DNA of 64,000 nucleotides from Roseovarius sp. GTDB taxonomy: Bacteria > Pseudomonadota > Alphaproteobacteria > Rhodobacterales > Rhodobacteraceae. The stretch spans positions 124,001 through 188,000 of the forward strand of contig JAJFIA010000021.1 of assembly GCA_021775255.1 (NCBI GenBank), written 5' to 3'. The notes below the pieces were generated by a model that saw only the letters and a program-made list of their open reading frames with translations, made no database searches and had not been told where the DNA came from. The position numbers were made by a program, and so were the translations under genes. How positions within the stretch are numbered: the first letter of the stretch is position 1; every line of letters starts with the position of its first letter. Below are positions 45,525-56,100 of the stretch, one piece after another.

Positions 45525-45734
45525 TTATTGCCCCCCCATCCGGCGCACAAAAACAAACAACAGGATCAGGAGTATTGCCACAAACTGCGCCCCGATTCGC
45601 CAGCGCATGATCTTGTTGGCGTGCTTGCGGTTGAATTCTCCGCCCCTGCCAAAAGTGCCTATACCAAACATTAAAATCGCCGCCACAGTGACGCAGGCCA
45701 CAGCCACAAGAATAAATAGCGGGTCGTTAAGCAT
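45525..45734 (-). CDS. HIG1-type twin-transmembrane protein
   Basis: A 69-residue protein with two membrane helices (about 5-27 and 47-64) joined by the conserved loop GRGGEFNRKHANKIMRWRI. This is the HIG1 domain, found in mitochondrial respiratory supercomplex factors and in many alphaproteobacteria. A role in cytochrome oxidase assembly is known for the mitochondrial family but not shown in bacteria. It lies one base before the adenosyltransferase. Confidence 0.85.
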   Translation of the reverse strand: MLNDPLFILVAVACVTVAAILMFGIGTFGRGGEFNRKHANKIMRWRIGAQFVAILLILLFVFVRRMGGQ

Positions 45735-45832
45735 ATGGCGTTCCTTGCTTTAAGTCAGTTGTGGCCCATGTAGACGCATCACCCGCGAATTGCGAAAGGA
45801 ATTTTGACGCAGCCACGCAAGGGGCTGATGAG

Positions 45833-46663
45833 CTATGACCGGGATATGACCCAATCCAGCGCCCTCGTGGGCAAAATTCGCCGTAATGTGCCCATAACAT
45901 AGGTGGGCGTTGTAACATAATACCGCGCTTTCGGGCGTTTGGCCTCAACCGCATGGATCAGCTTTTTGGTCACGGATGAGGGCGGTAATTCAAATTTATC
46001 CGGTCCGCGTTCAGAATAAAGCCTGTGCTTCAACGCCCCGTAATCATCTGCCCGCGCCGAGTTTTCCCAATCAATCCAGCGTTCAAAATGCGGAATCGCA
46101 TTGACCCGGATTTTTGAGGTCACCGGCCCCGGCTCAATCAACACCACGTCAATACCGGTGCCGCGCATCTCGATACGCAAGGTATCGCTCAGCCCTTCGA
46201 TGGCAAATTTGCTCGCGTTATAGGCCCCGCGCCACGGCATGGTAACAAACCCAAGCACCGACGAGCATTGCACAATCCGGCCATGGCCCTGACGGCGCAT
46301 CGCGGGAATTATTTGCCGGGTCAGATCATGCCAGCCGAACACATTTGCCTCAAAAATGGATCTGAGCGCATCACGCGGCAAATCCTCGGCCAGCCCCGGA
46401 CAGGCAAAAGCGCCATTGTTGAAAAGCGCGTCCAATCCGCCGCCCGTGGCCTCAAGCACCTCGGCTACGGCCGACGTAATTGTTGCTTCATCCTGATAAT
46501 CCAGCCGTGGGCTTTCCAGCCCTTCCTCAATCAGCCGGGCGCAATCTTCGGCTTTCCGGCAGGCGGCAAACACCCGCCAGCCCCGCGCCTTCAGCCCGTG
46601 TGCCGCGTCATATCCGATGCCCGATGAGCAGCCGGTGATCAATATGGATTTTTGCTGTGTCAT
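45833..46663 (-). CDS. Short-chain dehydrogenase/reductase
   Basis: A 276-residue SDR. Cofactor motif TGCSSGIGYDAA (about 10-21), NNGAFACPG in place of NNAG, active Ser in VQCSSVLGFV and YNASK (about 156-160). The C-terminus extends with helices beyond the core (YYVTTPTYVMGTLRRILPTRALDWVIS). Substrate unknown; similar enzymes act on hydroxysteroids or retinol-like compounds, which is no guide here. It follows the SH3 protein on the same strand with a 36-base gap. Confidence 0.88.
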   Translation of the reverse strand: MTQQKSILITGCSSGIGYDAAHGLKARGWRVFAACRKAEDCARLIEEGLESPRLDYQDEATITSAVAEVLEATGGGLDALFNNGAFACPGLAEDLPRDALRSIFEANVFGWHDLTRQIIPAMRRQGHGRIVQCSSVLGFVTMPWRGAYNASKFAIEGLSDTLRIEMRGTGIDVVLIEPGPVTSKIRVNAIPHFERWIDWENSARADDYGALKHRLYSERGPDKFELPPSSVTKKLIHAVEAKRPKARYYVTTPTYVMGTLRRILPTRALDWVISRS

Positions 46664-46699
46664 GGATCCTGATATGGCTTACAAAATCATCATAAGCAA

Positions 46700-47272
46700 T
46701 CAGTTTGCAGCCGTTATCAGCCAATCCGCAATCCAGCCCGTCTCACCGGTGTCCAGCACCAGAATACTGACCCAGCTATTGCCCGGATCCTCCAGCACCT
46801 CAATTTCCATGCCTTTTGTTATCTTGCCTACCCGCTCAAAAATTGTGCCGGGCCCGCTTCGCATATTAACAATATTACCGGTCACCAGGCGGATATCTGA
46901 TGGCTCTGTCACCTCTGCCACCGCATCATCCGTATCCAGCGTCAGCGCCGCCACCTTCTCAGGGTCTGTGCCTGCAAGCTCAAGCTCCTCAGAATTTTCA
47001 ATCGCCTGATCACCGGTTTGAACCGAGGCCAACGCAACCTGTGTATCGCCGGATTTGCGCAAATCCAGATCAGCAAGCGACGTTACGGTGCGGGTCACCG
47101 GCGCATCCCCGGAATCGGGCAACAGATCGCTCAGAGTCCGGATGGGTTCTGGTGTCGGCTCAACAACACGCGCCTGCAATGAGCCGGGGCGCGGCTTGTA
47201 ATCCGCACCACCGCTGGCCACGTAAAATGCCCAGCTCAGAAAGATGAATGTTACAAAAATAAAGCGCTTCAT
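46700..47272 (-). CDS. Exported bacterial SH3-domain protein
   Basis: A 190-residue protein with an N-terminal signal anchor ([17 protein letters not shown], about 4-20), an acidic Ser/Thr/Asp-rich linker (about 25-120) and a C-terminal bacterial SH3 domain (about 125-187: [25 protein letters not shown]). Such domains bind peptidoglycan or pair with amidases. No catalytic domain is present. I chose ATG 47272 (MKRFIF); a longer start would sit in the divergent parC leader. Confidence 0.82.
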   Translation of the reverse strand: MKRFIFVTFIFLSWAFYVASGGADYKPRPGSLQARVVEPTPEPIRTLSDLLPDSGDAPVTRTVTSLADLDLRKSGDTQVALASVQTGDQAIENSEELELAGTDPEKVAALTLDTDDAVAEVTEPSDIRLVTGNIVNMRSGPGTIFERVGKITKGMEIEVLEDPGNSWVSILVLDTGETGWIADWLITAAN

Positions 47273-47427
47273 CGCGCATATCCCCCAGGATGCAAGACTT
47301 TTTACCAAAATTAACAATGCAGCAGGTGCATCTTACACGATTCGCAAGGCAGCATCACCGGGAAAACCACAAATCTTTCCCGCTTGAGTGCTTTACGGCA
47401 AATCCCGCCTTCGGTATCACATCATCT

Positions 47428-49734
47428 ATGAGTGATTTGCTGGATGACCCCAATATCGGCCCCAACACTGTTGCAGTGCCGCTACGCCGCGCCATTGGCG
47501 AGCGCTATCTGACCTATGCGCTCAGCACGATCATGCACCGGGCCCTGCCCGATGCGCGCGACGGGCTGAAACCGGTTCACCGGCGTATTTTATATGCCAT
47601 GCGCGAGCTGAAGCTGAATTCCACCGGGGGTTTTCGCAAATCCGCCAAGATCAGCGGCGATGTGATGGGCAATTATCACCCCCATGGGGATGCCGCGATT
47701 TATGATGCCATGGCGCGCTTGGCACAGGATTTTGCGGTGCGTTATCCGCTGGTCGATGGCCAGGGCAATTTTGGCAATATCGACGGCGATAACCCCGCCG
47801 CCAGCCGCTATACCGAGGCACGGATGACCGCCGTGGCCGAGGCGCTGCTTGAGGGCCTGAATGAGGACGCGGTTGATTTTCGCGACAATTACGATGGCAC
47901 CCTGACCGAACCTGTTGTGCTGCCTGCCGCCTTTCCCAACCTTCTGGCCAATGGCTCCGCCGGGATTGCCGTGGGCATGGCCACCAATATCCCGCCGCAT
48001 AATATTGCCGAGCTTGTGGATGCCTGTCTGCACCTGATCAAAACCCCGGATGCGCGCGACGATACTTTGCTCAATTTCGTGCCCGGCCCGGATTTCCCCA
48101 CCGGCGGTATCATCGTTGAGCCGCCCGAAAACATCGCCACGGCCTATCGCACCGGGCGCGGCTCATTCCGGCTGCGCTGCAAATGGCAGGTGGAAGATAT
48201 TGGCCGGGGCCAATGGCAGATCGTGATCACCGAAATCCCCTACATGGTGCAGAAATCCCGCCTGATCGAGAAAATTGCCGAGGCGATCCAGAATAAGAAA
48301 CTGCCCATTCTTGGCGATATCCGTGACGAATCCGCCGAAGATATTCGCCTGATCCTCGAGCCGCGCTCCAAGAATGTCGATCCGGAGGTTTTGATGGGCA
48401 TGCTTTATCGCAATTCCGAACTGGAAGTGCGATTCTCATTGAACATGAACGTGCTGATTGATGGGGTCACGCCCAAGGTCTGTTCCTTGAAAGAGGTGCT
48501 GCGCGCCTTTCTGGATTTCCGGCAAGAGGTGCTCACCCGCCGCGCCACTCACCGGATGGAAAAGATCGACCACCGGCTTGAGGTGCTTGAGGGCCTGATC
48601 GTGGCCTTTCTCAATCTCGATCGGGTGATTGATATCATCCGTTATGATGACGATCCCAAAGCGGCTTTGATGCGCGAGGACTGGGGCCGCGATTTTACCC
48701 GCGCCACATCCGAGGCCGATTATGAACCGCCCCTTGCCGGCGGCGATGACGGCCTGTCGGAGGTGCAGGCTGAAGCAATCCTGAACATGCGCCTGCGCTC
48801 GCTCAGGCGGCTTGAGGAAATGGCCCTGAAGAATGAACGCGATGCTTTGATGCAGGAACGTGCCGGGCTTGAGGATCTGCTTGAGGATGAAACCCTGCAA
48901 TGGGCGGCGATTGCCGATCAGTTGCGCGAGGTGAAGAAATCCTTTGGCAAAAACTATCCCGGCGGGGCCCGCCGCACGGTATTTGCCGAGGCCGGTGAGG
49001 TTGAAGAGGTGCCGCTTGAGGCGATGATCGACCGCGAGCCGATCACCGTGGTTTGCTCTGAAATGGGCTGGATCCGGGCGATGACCGGCCATATTGACCT
49101 AGAGCGCGAGCTGAAATTCAAAGATGGCGACAGCCCGCGTTTCATGTTCCACGCCGAAACCACCGACCGTTTGCTGGTGATGGGCAGCAATGGCCGGTTT
49201 TACACATTATCCGCCGCCAATCTGCCCGGTGGGCGCGGCATGGGCGAGCCGCTTCGCCTGATGGTTGATCTGCCCAATGAGGCGGGCATTGTTGATCTCT
49301 TTATCCATCAACCGGGGCGCAAACTTCTGGTGGCGTCCAGCGCGGGCGATGGCTTTGTCGTGGCCGAAGACGATGTTCTGGCACAGACCCGTTCGGGCAG
49401 GCAGGTGCTGAATGTGCGCAGTGAGACCCGCGCAAGTGTTTGCACGCCGGTCGCCGGGGATCATATTGCCTGCGTCGGTGAAAACCGCAAAGTTCTGGTA
49501 TTTCCGCTGGATGAACTGCCGGAAATGGGCCGGGGCAAGGGTGTGCGGTTGCAAAAATACAAGGATGGCGGGCTAAGCGATGCCATTACATTTACCCTTG
49601 CTGAAGGCCTCAGTTGGCTTGACCCGGCAGGGCGCACCCGCACGGAAACAGAGCTGACGGAATGGACCGGCAAACGCGCCAGCGCCGGGCGCATGGCGCC
49701 GCGCGGATTTCCACGGGATAATAAATTTACATGA
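47428..49734 (+). CDS. parC: DNA topoisomerase IV subunit A
   Basis: A 768-residue type II topoisomerase subunit that decatenates daughter chromosomes. The quinolone-resistance region [22 protein letters not shown] and the active Tyr in [10 protein letters not shown] (about residue 123) are clear; the C-terminal beta-pinwheel is shorter and lacks the GyrA-box, favouring ParC over GyrA. I chose ATG 47428 (MSDLL); an earlier frame start reaches into non-conserved sequence. The stop overlaps the HAD gene by four bases. Confidence 0.94.
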   Translation: MSDLLDDPNIGPNTVAVPLRRAIGERYLTYALSTIMHRALPDARDGLKPVHRRILYAMRELKLNSTGGFRKSAKISGDVMGNYHPHGDAAIYDAMARLAQDFAVRYPLVDGQGNFGNIDGDNPAASRYTEARMTAVAEALLEGLNEDAVDFRDNYDGTLTEPVVLPAAFPNLLANGSAGIAVGMATNIPPHNIAELVDACLHLIKTPDARDDTLLNFVPGPDFPTGGIIVEPPENIATAYRTGRGSFRLRCKWQVEDIGRGQWQIVITEIPYMVQKSRLIEKIAEAIQNKKLPILGDIRDESAEDIRLILEPRSKNVDPEVLMGMLYRNSELEVRFSLNMNVLIDGVTPKVCSLKEVLRAFLDFRQEVLTRRATHRMEKIDHRLEVLEGLIVAFLNLDRVIDIIRYDDDPKAALMREDWGRDFTRATSEADYEPPLAGGDDGLSEVQAEAILNMRLRSLRRLEEMALKNERDALMQERAGLEDLLEDETLQWAAIADQLREVKKSFGKNYPGGARRTVFAEAGEVEEVPLEAMIDREPITVVCSEMGWIRAMTGHIDLERELKFKDGDSPRFMFHAETTDRLLVMGSNGRFYTLSAANLPGGRGMGEPLRLMVDLPNEAGIVDLFIHQPGRKLLVASSAGDGFVVAEDDVLAQTRSGRQVLNVRSETRASVCTPVAGDHIACVGENRKVLVFPLDELPEMGRGKGVRLQKYKDGGLSDAITFTLAEGLSWLDPAGRTRTETELTEWTGKRASAGRMAPRGFPRDNKFT

Positions 49735-50606
49735 CTGAAATCATCCAGAGCCTTTCTGAAATATCAAGTCGATACAAGGCGTTATACGTTGATCTTTGGG
49801 GTTGTGTGCATAATGGTGTCACCGCCCATGTCGCGGCGGTGGCCGCACTTCAGGCCTTTCGCGCCACCGGTGGCCGGGTTGTCATGCTGACCAATTCGCC
49901 CAAGCCCCGCGCCGGGGTGGCCACGCAGCTTGCGCAATTTGGCGTGCCCGAGGATGCCTGGGATACCATTGCCACCTCCGGTGACAGCGCCCGCGCGGCG
50001 ATGTTTCGCGGCATCGTGGGCGAAAAGGTGTATTTCATGGGCGAATGGGGCCGCGATGCGGAGTTTTTTGAACCCATCGGCGTGATCGAAAACCCGGTTG
50101 ATATTACCCGCGTGCCGCTGGATCAGGCGACAGGTATTGTTTGTTGTGGTCCGTTCGATCCCATGGCTGACCCGGATGTGAACCGCGCGGATTTTCTTTA
50201 TGCCAAGCAAAAGGGCCTGAAACTGCTTTGTGCCAATCCCGATATCGTGGTGGATCGCGGTGAACGGCGGGAATGGTGCGCCGGGGCGCTGGCGCGGCTA
50301 TACACCGATATGGGCGGCGAGAGCCTCTATTTTGGCAAACCGCATCCGCCGATCTATGATCTGGCCCGTCGTCGTCTGACCGCTTTGGGCCGTGAAATTG
50401 ATCCGGCCGCGATTCTTGCGATTGGCGATGGCATCCTAACCGACATTCAGGGGGCCATGGGCGAAGACATCGACAGCCTTTTTATCACCGGCGGCCTTGC
50501 CGCACGCGAGACAAAAACCAGCCTTCAGCCCGATGAAGCCGCGCTAAACGCTTATCTGGCAAAGGAAATGTCCTCTCCGACCTTTGCAATCGGCCAGTTG
50601 AGATAA
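49731..50606 (+). CDS. HAD-IIA family hydrolase
   Basis: A 291-residue HAD-superfamily protein of the IIA cap class. Motif I reads DLWGCVHNG (about 22-30): the nucleophile Asp is present, but the second acid Asp of DxD is replaced by Trp, a feature of the alphaproteobacterial TIGR01459-type proteins. Motif II is MLTNSPKPR, the cap contains FFEPIGVI, motif III is the [11 protein letters not shown]ys, and motif IV is [13 protein letters not shown]. Substrate unknown; NagD-like phosphatase is the usual label. Coupled to parC by ATGA. Confidence 0.88.
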   Translation: MTEIIQSLSEISSRYKALYVDLWGCVHNGVTAHVAAVAALQAFRATGGRVVMLTNSPKPRAGVATQLAQFGVPEDAWDTIATSGDSARAAMFRGIVGEKVYFMGEWGRDAEFFEPIGVIENPVDITRVPLDQATGIVCCGPFDPMADPDVNRADFLYAKQKGLKLLCANPDIVVDRGERREWCAGALARLYTDMGGESLYFGKPHPPIYDLARRRLTALGREIDPAAILAIGDGILTDIQGAMGEDIDSLFITGGLAARETKTSLQPDEAALNAYLAKEMSSPTFAIGQLR

Positions 50607-50625
50607 AAAGAAAACACTTGATTTT

Positions 50626-50659
50626 CTGCACTTGCAAAGTAATAAAGTTACTATATACG
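50626..50659 (+). promoter_or_regulatory. Possible promoter and TGC-rich operator before the MaoC gene
   Basis: TTGCAA (50632-50637) and TATACG (50654-50659) are 16 bases apart and could be -35 and -10 elements; the spacer holds AGTAA-taaag-TTACT, an inverted repeat. CTGC-ACTT-GCAA overlaps the -35 and resembles the CTGC-N3/4-GCAG sites of PHA regulators (PhaR). AT-rich drop in base composition supports a promoter. Motif matches are imperfect. Confidence 0.4.
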
Positions 50660-50708
50660 GTAAACTTACGCCCGATTATTTCGCGACCAGCCGGATAAAG
50701 AGGATCAA

Positions 50709-51152
50709 ATGTTGGATAACCTGCCCCGTGGCACGATCTGTATTGAAGATATCGAGATGGGAATGATCCGCCATCTGAGCAAGAAAATTACCGACCGCGA
50801 TATCGAGATGTTTGCCGAAATTTCCACCGATCATAACCCGGTGCATCTGGATGATGACTATGCCCGCGATACCATATTTGAAGGCCGCATCGCGCATGGG
50901 ATGCTCACCGCCGGTCTGATCTCGGCCGTGATCGGCGAGCAGCTTCCGGGGCATGGCACGGTTTACATGGGCCAGAGCCTGAAATTTCTGGCCCCGGTAC
51001 GCCCCGGTGATACGGTCCGGGCTGAGGTCGAGGTGATTGATATTGACCATGGCAAGCGCCGGGTACAGCTTGATTGCCGCTGTCTGATCGACGGCAAGAA
51101 GGTTTTGATTGGCGAGGCCACGGTGCTGGCCCCGTCGCGCAAATTCGACTAA
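50709..51152 (+). CDS. MaoC-like (R)-specific enoyl-CoA hydratase
   Basis: A 147-residue single hot-dog protein. The hydratase signature D-x4-H appears in STDHNPVHLDDDYA (Asp and His in the catalytic dyad), followed by GRIAHGMLTAGLISAVIG and QSLKFLAPVRPGDTVRAEVEV. Such enzymes hydrate trans-2-enoyl-CoA to (R)-3-hydroxyacyl-CoA, supplying polyhydroxyalkanoate or short-chain acid pathways. AGAGGA precedes the ATG. Transcribed alone, with a candidate promoter upstream. Confidence 0.9.
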   Translation: MLDNLPRGTICIEDIEMGMIRHLSKKITDRDIEMFAEISTDHNPVHLDDDYARDTIFEGRIAHGMLTAGLISAVIGEQLPGHGTVYMGQSLKFLAPVRPGDTVRAEVEVIDIDHGKRRVQLDCRCLIDGKKVLIGEATVLAPSRKFD

Positions 51153-51205
51153 CAATCTGCGCCATAACCGCCTAAACTGTCGGGTAATCTTGACAGGAGC
51201 ACCTC

Positions 51206-51613
51206 ATGGACATCCATAAAAGCGGCTCGCGGCCCTCCTCGGCGGGCTCATCCGATTATTTCACCGGTGTTGTACGCATGGACCCGATCCTGTCGCCCCC
51301 CGATCCTTCGCGGATGCGCGCTGTGACCGTGACGTTCGAGCCTGGTGCGCGCACTGCCTGGCATACCCATCCTCTGGGTCAAACGCTGGTGGTGCTGTCA
51401 GGCCTTGGTCTGGCGCAAAGCTGGGGCGGGCCGATCATTGAGATCAGCCCCGGCGATACCGTCTGGTTTGCGCCCGGTGAAAAGCACTGGCACGGGGCCG
51501 CCCCTGACGTTGCGATGTCTCATCTGGCCATACAAGAGGCGCTGAACGGCTCGCCCGTGGACTGGCTGGAACAGGTCAGCGATGCACAATACGGTGGCAC
51601 CGAAAACACCTGA
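51206..51613 (+). CDS. Cupin-domain protein of the hydroxynitrile-lyase-like group
   Basis: A 135-residue cupin. [17 protein letters not shown] (about 49-65) is motif 1 with two His and a Gln; [18 protein letters not shown] is motif 2. This variant is found in bacterial cupins related to manganese hydroxynitrile lyases and to the C-terminal half of carboxymuconolactone-type proteins. Real substrate unknown. GACAGGAGCACCTC upstream gives a good ribosome site. Confidence 0.85.
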   Translation: MDIHKSGSRPSSAGSSDYFTGVVRMDPILSPPDPSRMRAVTVTFEPGARTAWHTHPLGQTLVVLSGLGLAQSWGGPIIEISPGDTVWFAPGEKHWHGAAPDVAMSHLAIQEALNGSPVDWLEQVSDAQYGGTENT

Positions 51614-51755
51614 GCCATAGCATTTACTTCGCTACAGATTTAGGCCAGCCACATTGCCAAAAGGGTAATATGGCATATTTCCACCCGATGCGCGATTGAC
51701 CATTCCGGGCCGCATCCCGCTTGCACCCGCGCGCATGGGGCGCTACCCCTGCGCC

Positions 51756-52694
51756 ATGCGGATTATTCGTGATTATACATATGTGGATAAGTCAGATCGC
51801 GGGGCCAGTGTGGCCATCGGCAATTTTGATGGCGTGCATATCGGCCATCTTTCGGTGATCGATATTGCCCGGCGTGAGGCCGCCAAATCCGGCGCGCCAC
51901 TGGGCATCATGACGTTTGAGCCGCACCCGCGTGAATATTTTGCCCCCAAAGCGCCGCCCTTTCGCCTGATGGGATCCGAGGCGCGCGCCCACCGATTGGA
52001 AAAGCTGGGGGTCGAGCGGCTTTATGAGCTGAATTTCAATGCGGCCCTTTCGGTGCTAAGCCCGCGCGAATTTGCCCAGAATGTCATCACCCGCGGGCTT
52101 GGCCTGACCCATGTGGTCATCGGCGAGGATTTTTGTTTCGGCAAGGGCCGCGCCGGAAATGCCGATGATCTGAAGCGTTACGGCCAGGAAATGGGCTTTG
52201 GCGTGACCATCGCCAAGCTGGTAAAGGGCAATAGCGGCGAGGTTTCCTCAACCGCGATCCGCCGCGCGCTCAGCGATGGCCGCCCGCGTGAGGCCGCCGC
52301 CATGCTGGGCCACTGGCACCGCATCGAAGGCCTGGTTCTGGGCGGAGAACAGCGGGGCCGTGAACTGGGTTTTCCCACCGCAAACATGTCCATCGCGGGC
52401 CTGCACAGGCCAAAATTTGGTGTTTATGCTGTGCTTGTTGATGTGCTGACCGGACCGTATGCGGGCCATTATCACGGGGCCGCATCCTTGGGTGTCCGTC
52501 CGATGTTCAACGGGGATGAGCCAAATCTGGAAACCTTCCTTTTCGATTTCACCGGCGATATTTACGGCGCTGACCTTTCCATCGCACTGGTGGAATATCT
52601 ACGCCCCGAGGAAACATTTGACAGCCTTGAGGCCTTCATTGCCCAAATGCAGGCCGATTGCAGCCGCGCCCGGCAAATTCTGGAGGCGCTGTGA
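51756..52694 (+). CDS. ribF: Bifunctional riboflavin kinase/FAD synthetase
   Basis: A 312-residue enzyme making FMN and then FAD. The adenylyltransferase half starts with AIGNFDGVHIGH (about 18-29) and has FGKGRAGN and SSTAIRRAL; the kinase half begins GRELGFPTANM (about 205-215) and includes NLETFLFDF. ATG 51756 (MRIIRDY) is favoured; an earlier start adds 20 residues. The stop overlaps the next gene's GTG (GTGA). Confidence 0.96.
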   Translation: MRIIRDYTYVDKSDRGASVAIGNFDGVHIGHLSVIDIARREAAKSGAPLGIMTFEPHPREYFAPKAPPFRLMGSEARAHRLEKLGVERLYELNFNAALSVLSPREFAQNVITRGLGLTHVVIGEDFCFGKGRAGNADDLKRYGQEMGFGVTIAKLVKGNSGEVSSTAIRRALSDGRPREAAAMLGHWHRIEGLVLGGEQRGRELGFPTANMSIAGLHRPKFGVYAVLVDVLTGPYAGHYHGAASLGVRPMFNGDEPNLETFLFDFTGDIYGADLSIALVEYLRPEETFDSLEAFIAQMQADCSRARQILEAL

Positions 52695-53161
52695 GCGGGG
52701 GCATTGACCGCAGCGGCCTGCGCCCGCGTTTTTGGGAAAAGCACGCCCCCAACCGCCTGACCCGCAAGGAATGGGAGGCGCTTTGTGATGGCTGCGGCAA
52801 ATGCTGCCTCAACAAGCTTGAGGATGAGGAGACCGGCAAGGTTGATCTCACCTGCGTTGCCTGCCGCCTGCTTGATGATCGGACCTGCCTGTGTTCGCAA
52901 TACGCCACGCGGCATCAGTTTGTGCCCGAATGCATTGTTCTGAGCCCTGAAAACATGGATAGAAACCTCTATTGGATTCCTGAAACCTGCGCCTACAAAC
53001 TGCTATGGCTGGGCAAGCCGCTCTATGATTGGCATCCGCTGATTTCGGGAGATCCGCAATCGGTGCATAAGGCCGGGGTTTCCGTACAAAACCGAACAGT
53101 GCCGGAAAATGAAACCCATGAAGACGATTGGGATGATTACATCATTAAGGAACCGATATAG
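52691..53161 (+). CDS. YcgN-family cysteine-cluster protein
   Basis: A 156-residue protein of the YkgJ/YcgN cysteine-cluster family (UPF0260). CDGCGKCCLNK (about 34-44) and CVACRLLDDRTCLCSQY with CIVLSPEN form a cluster of about ten cysteines likely to bind zinc or an iron-sulfur centre. I chose GTG at 52691, overlapping the ribF stop, with GGAGG four bases upstream; ATG starts further up lie inside ribF. Function of the family is unknown. Confidence 0.85.
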   Translation: MSGGIDRSGLRPRFWEKHAPNRLTRKEWEALCDGCGKCCLNKLEDEETGKVDLTCVACRLLDDRTCLCSQYATRHQFVPECIVLSPENMDRNLYWIPETCAYKLLWLGKPLYDWHPLISGDPQSVHKAGVSVQNRTVPENETHEDDWDDYIIKEPI

Positions 53162-53175
53162 GCCGGTTGCACAAA

Positions 53176-56100
53176 TCAGCCATTGCGTTGCAGCCGATAT
53201 GTTGCTCCTGCGCGCAGGCCTTGATTTAGCAACGTCTGACTGCCATCAGCCCATTCGATTTTCAGGCTGTCAATCTGTCCGGCACCGGCCAATCCGAAAA
53301 AGGCAACCGGGGCATCAAAAGACATGAACCCACCGCCGGATTGAATCTCGCGCGTCTGGATTTCATCGCCATACCGGATCGTGATCCGGGCCCCGATGCC
53401 GTGGCTGTTGCCAATAGGGTCGCGCAGCTCAAACGCGATGGAATTGCCGGTTTGCGCATTGTTGCGAAACAAGACCACAGGCCCGTTTACCGGCTGGGTG
53501 ATGATATCAAGATCACCGTCATGATCCATATCAAACACGGTTGCCGCTGCTGTCATCAGGTAATCCTCAAGCCCGTAAGGCCCTGAAGCCTCAATGAATG
53601 TGCCATTGCCCTGATTGCTGAAATAAAGGTTCGACGGGCTTACCTCATTGGGCACCCACGTGCCGTTGACGATATAGACATCCAGAAAGCCGTCATTGTC
53701 AAAATCGGCGATTTTCGTATCCCAGCTCCAGCCGCCAACGCCCAGCCCCTCGGCCTCGGCTGTATCCACATAGGCAGGCCCGTTTCGCGTCAGCAACACG
53801 TTCGAGCGTTTCACCTGCGCAATCGCGGCGGCAATCTCGGGCTGCTCCGGCGTGCGGGGCGGCATGAAATGCACATCGCAAAACGCGCGCGCCTGGGTTT
53901 GCGGCACCGGGATCAGGCCGCAGATTGACGGGTCATTTTTCTGTATCGCAATATCCTTGACCAGCATCCCGCGGCATTCATCTTTCAACGGATCGGCCAG
54001 GTCATTGCATTTATGGGCATAGGTCGGATCAAACCGGTTACCGGATTTATACCATTGCTTGATCTGCATGTTGCGCTCACACACGGCGCGGGCATTGGCG
54101 TTTGTTATGGCATCGCAATAGGCCGTGAGCGCCTGCATCTTGAGCGTTTTCGACACCCCCGATGAGCGCCCGGCAATCTGGGCAAAGTACAGCTCGGGCA
54201 GGCCGTCATTATGCAGATCGGCGGTTTTGATTGCCATGGTCGTATTGGTGGTGTGCGGCACGGTTGCATCCTGCGCGGTCAGGGCCTCAAAGCCGCCGGC
54301 CCCATCGCCCATATAGATATAATCCGGCACCTCAAAATCATTGCCGACCAGCAGATCGGCAGCGCCGTCAAGATCAATATCGCTGAACAATATGGATAGT
54401 GTCTCGCCGGGGATACCGGGCAGATCAACATAGGAATCACCATTCAGCACGCCGCCCTCGTTGATCAAAATCCGGTTGCGGCTTTCCTCGCCGGGGATAT
54501 GGCGATACCAGCCCGCGGCCCAGTTTCCCAAGGCAACATCCAGATACCCATCACGGTTAATATCGGCAAAGCTCAGCGCCAGCGACAAGATGGCATCGGG
54601 GCGGTTTTTGACCGGCTGCATCTGCTCAAGGGCTAATTGCCCGGCTTTGTTGGGAATGATGTAATTGCCGGTGAGGTAGCTGGCCAAAAACAGATCAAGC
54701 CAGCCGTCATTGTCAATATCCACAAGCGCCGCGTTGAAAACATCCAGCCCGGCCAATGGCTCGGGCATATCCCCGCTTCGGGTAAATTTCCCGGCACCAT
54801 CGTTGAGATAGATGTATAGCCCTGCTTCGGTTGAGGCGATGATCAGGTCGATATCGCCGTCATGATCAATATCGCCCGATGTCAGGCTGCGGCCTTCCCA
54901 AAACGGCGGCCACATATCCTTGAAGGAAAATTCCAGCGGCTTGTCAATACCCGCTTCCATGGCTTCCAGGCGGGTAAACGGCGCGTCACCGGCGGGCGAG
55001 CGCGGCGCGAAGGGGCGTGATGTGATGGTAACGGTGCCGGGTGCCATGGTATCCGCCGCATAAGCGGCGCCGATAAGCGAAAAATCAGACCCAAGCAACT
55101 GTTCAAGCGCACGATCGGTTTGCCAGTTATGATAGCCGTTCACGCCAATGCCGCCCAGAATGCCAAGAGCCGCCACAGCCCCCCCCACCAGCATGGCGGC
55201 ACGGGTGGAAATTGCCCGCGCCACAATAAGCCAGGAATAGGCGCTGAATGCGCCCAGGGTAAACACCAGCGTAAACACATAGCCCTGCGCCAGCCCGCCC
55301 GACAACAGCGCCCCGGCAACCACCACATCAAAGGCAATGGGCACCGGCAGAAACGTACCGATAAGGGCCACAAGAATGACAATCCAGATGCTGAAAGTGG
55401 CCCCCATGATCAGGTCTTGCGGGAAAAGCGCCCCGGCAGTGGCCCCCAAAAGCCCGGCAAGAAACATCATCGGAACGGTTGTGCGGATGATGAACCAAAG
55501 ATTGCCCAGATAGTTTTTGATGAATGCAAACAGGGCAGACAGGATGAATTCGCGTTGTTCAGAGGCATGGCCTTCGGGCTGCGGCGGATCACTGATTATC
55601 GGTTGCGCAATCTCAAGCTGCCCGGGCGGCAACAGGCGGCAAATCCACGGGATCACCAGCAGGATAACAATCAGGCTGAGAACGATCTTGGTAACGGCCA
55701 TATAAAACGGCAGCAGGCTGAACAGCATGGTCAGAACAACCACATTCATGGTCGGTGAGGCGATCATCGCCGACAGGGTCGTCTCGGCCCGCACCCCGCT
55801 GGAATACAGCCCCTTGGCAATCGGGGCCGCGCAATTCACGCATACACCCAGCGGTGCCCCAATAATCAGCCCCAGAAATGAGTTAGAGTAACTGTTTCGA
55901 AAGCCGCGGCGCCTGAGATAGCTGAAAAGCGTGAGGAATGCCGCGCCAAAGAGTATGCCAAATGTCATGCCCTTCTTGTTGGTATCCAGCCAGTTGACGG
56001 TGGAATAAGCGATCCGCTTCCACAGCGGCATATCCGGTGTGATCGGCAACACCGCCTCAAAGCTGATCGGATCCTCAAGCTGAATCGCGCCGCTCATCAA

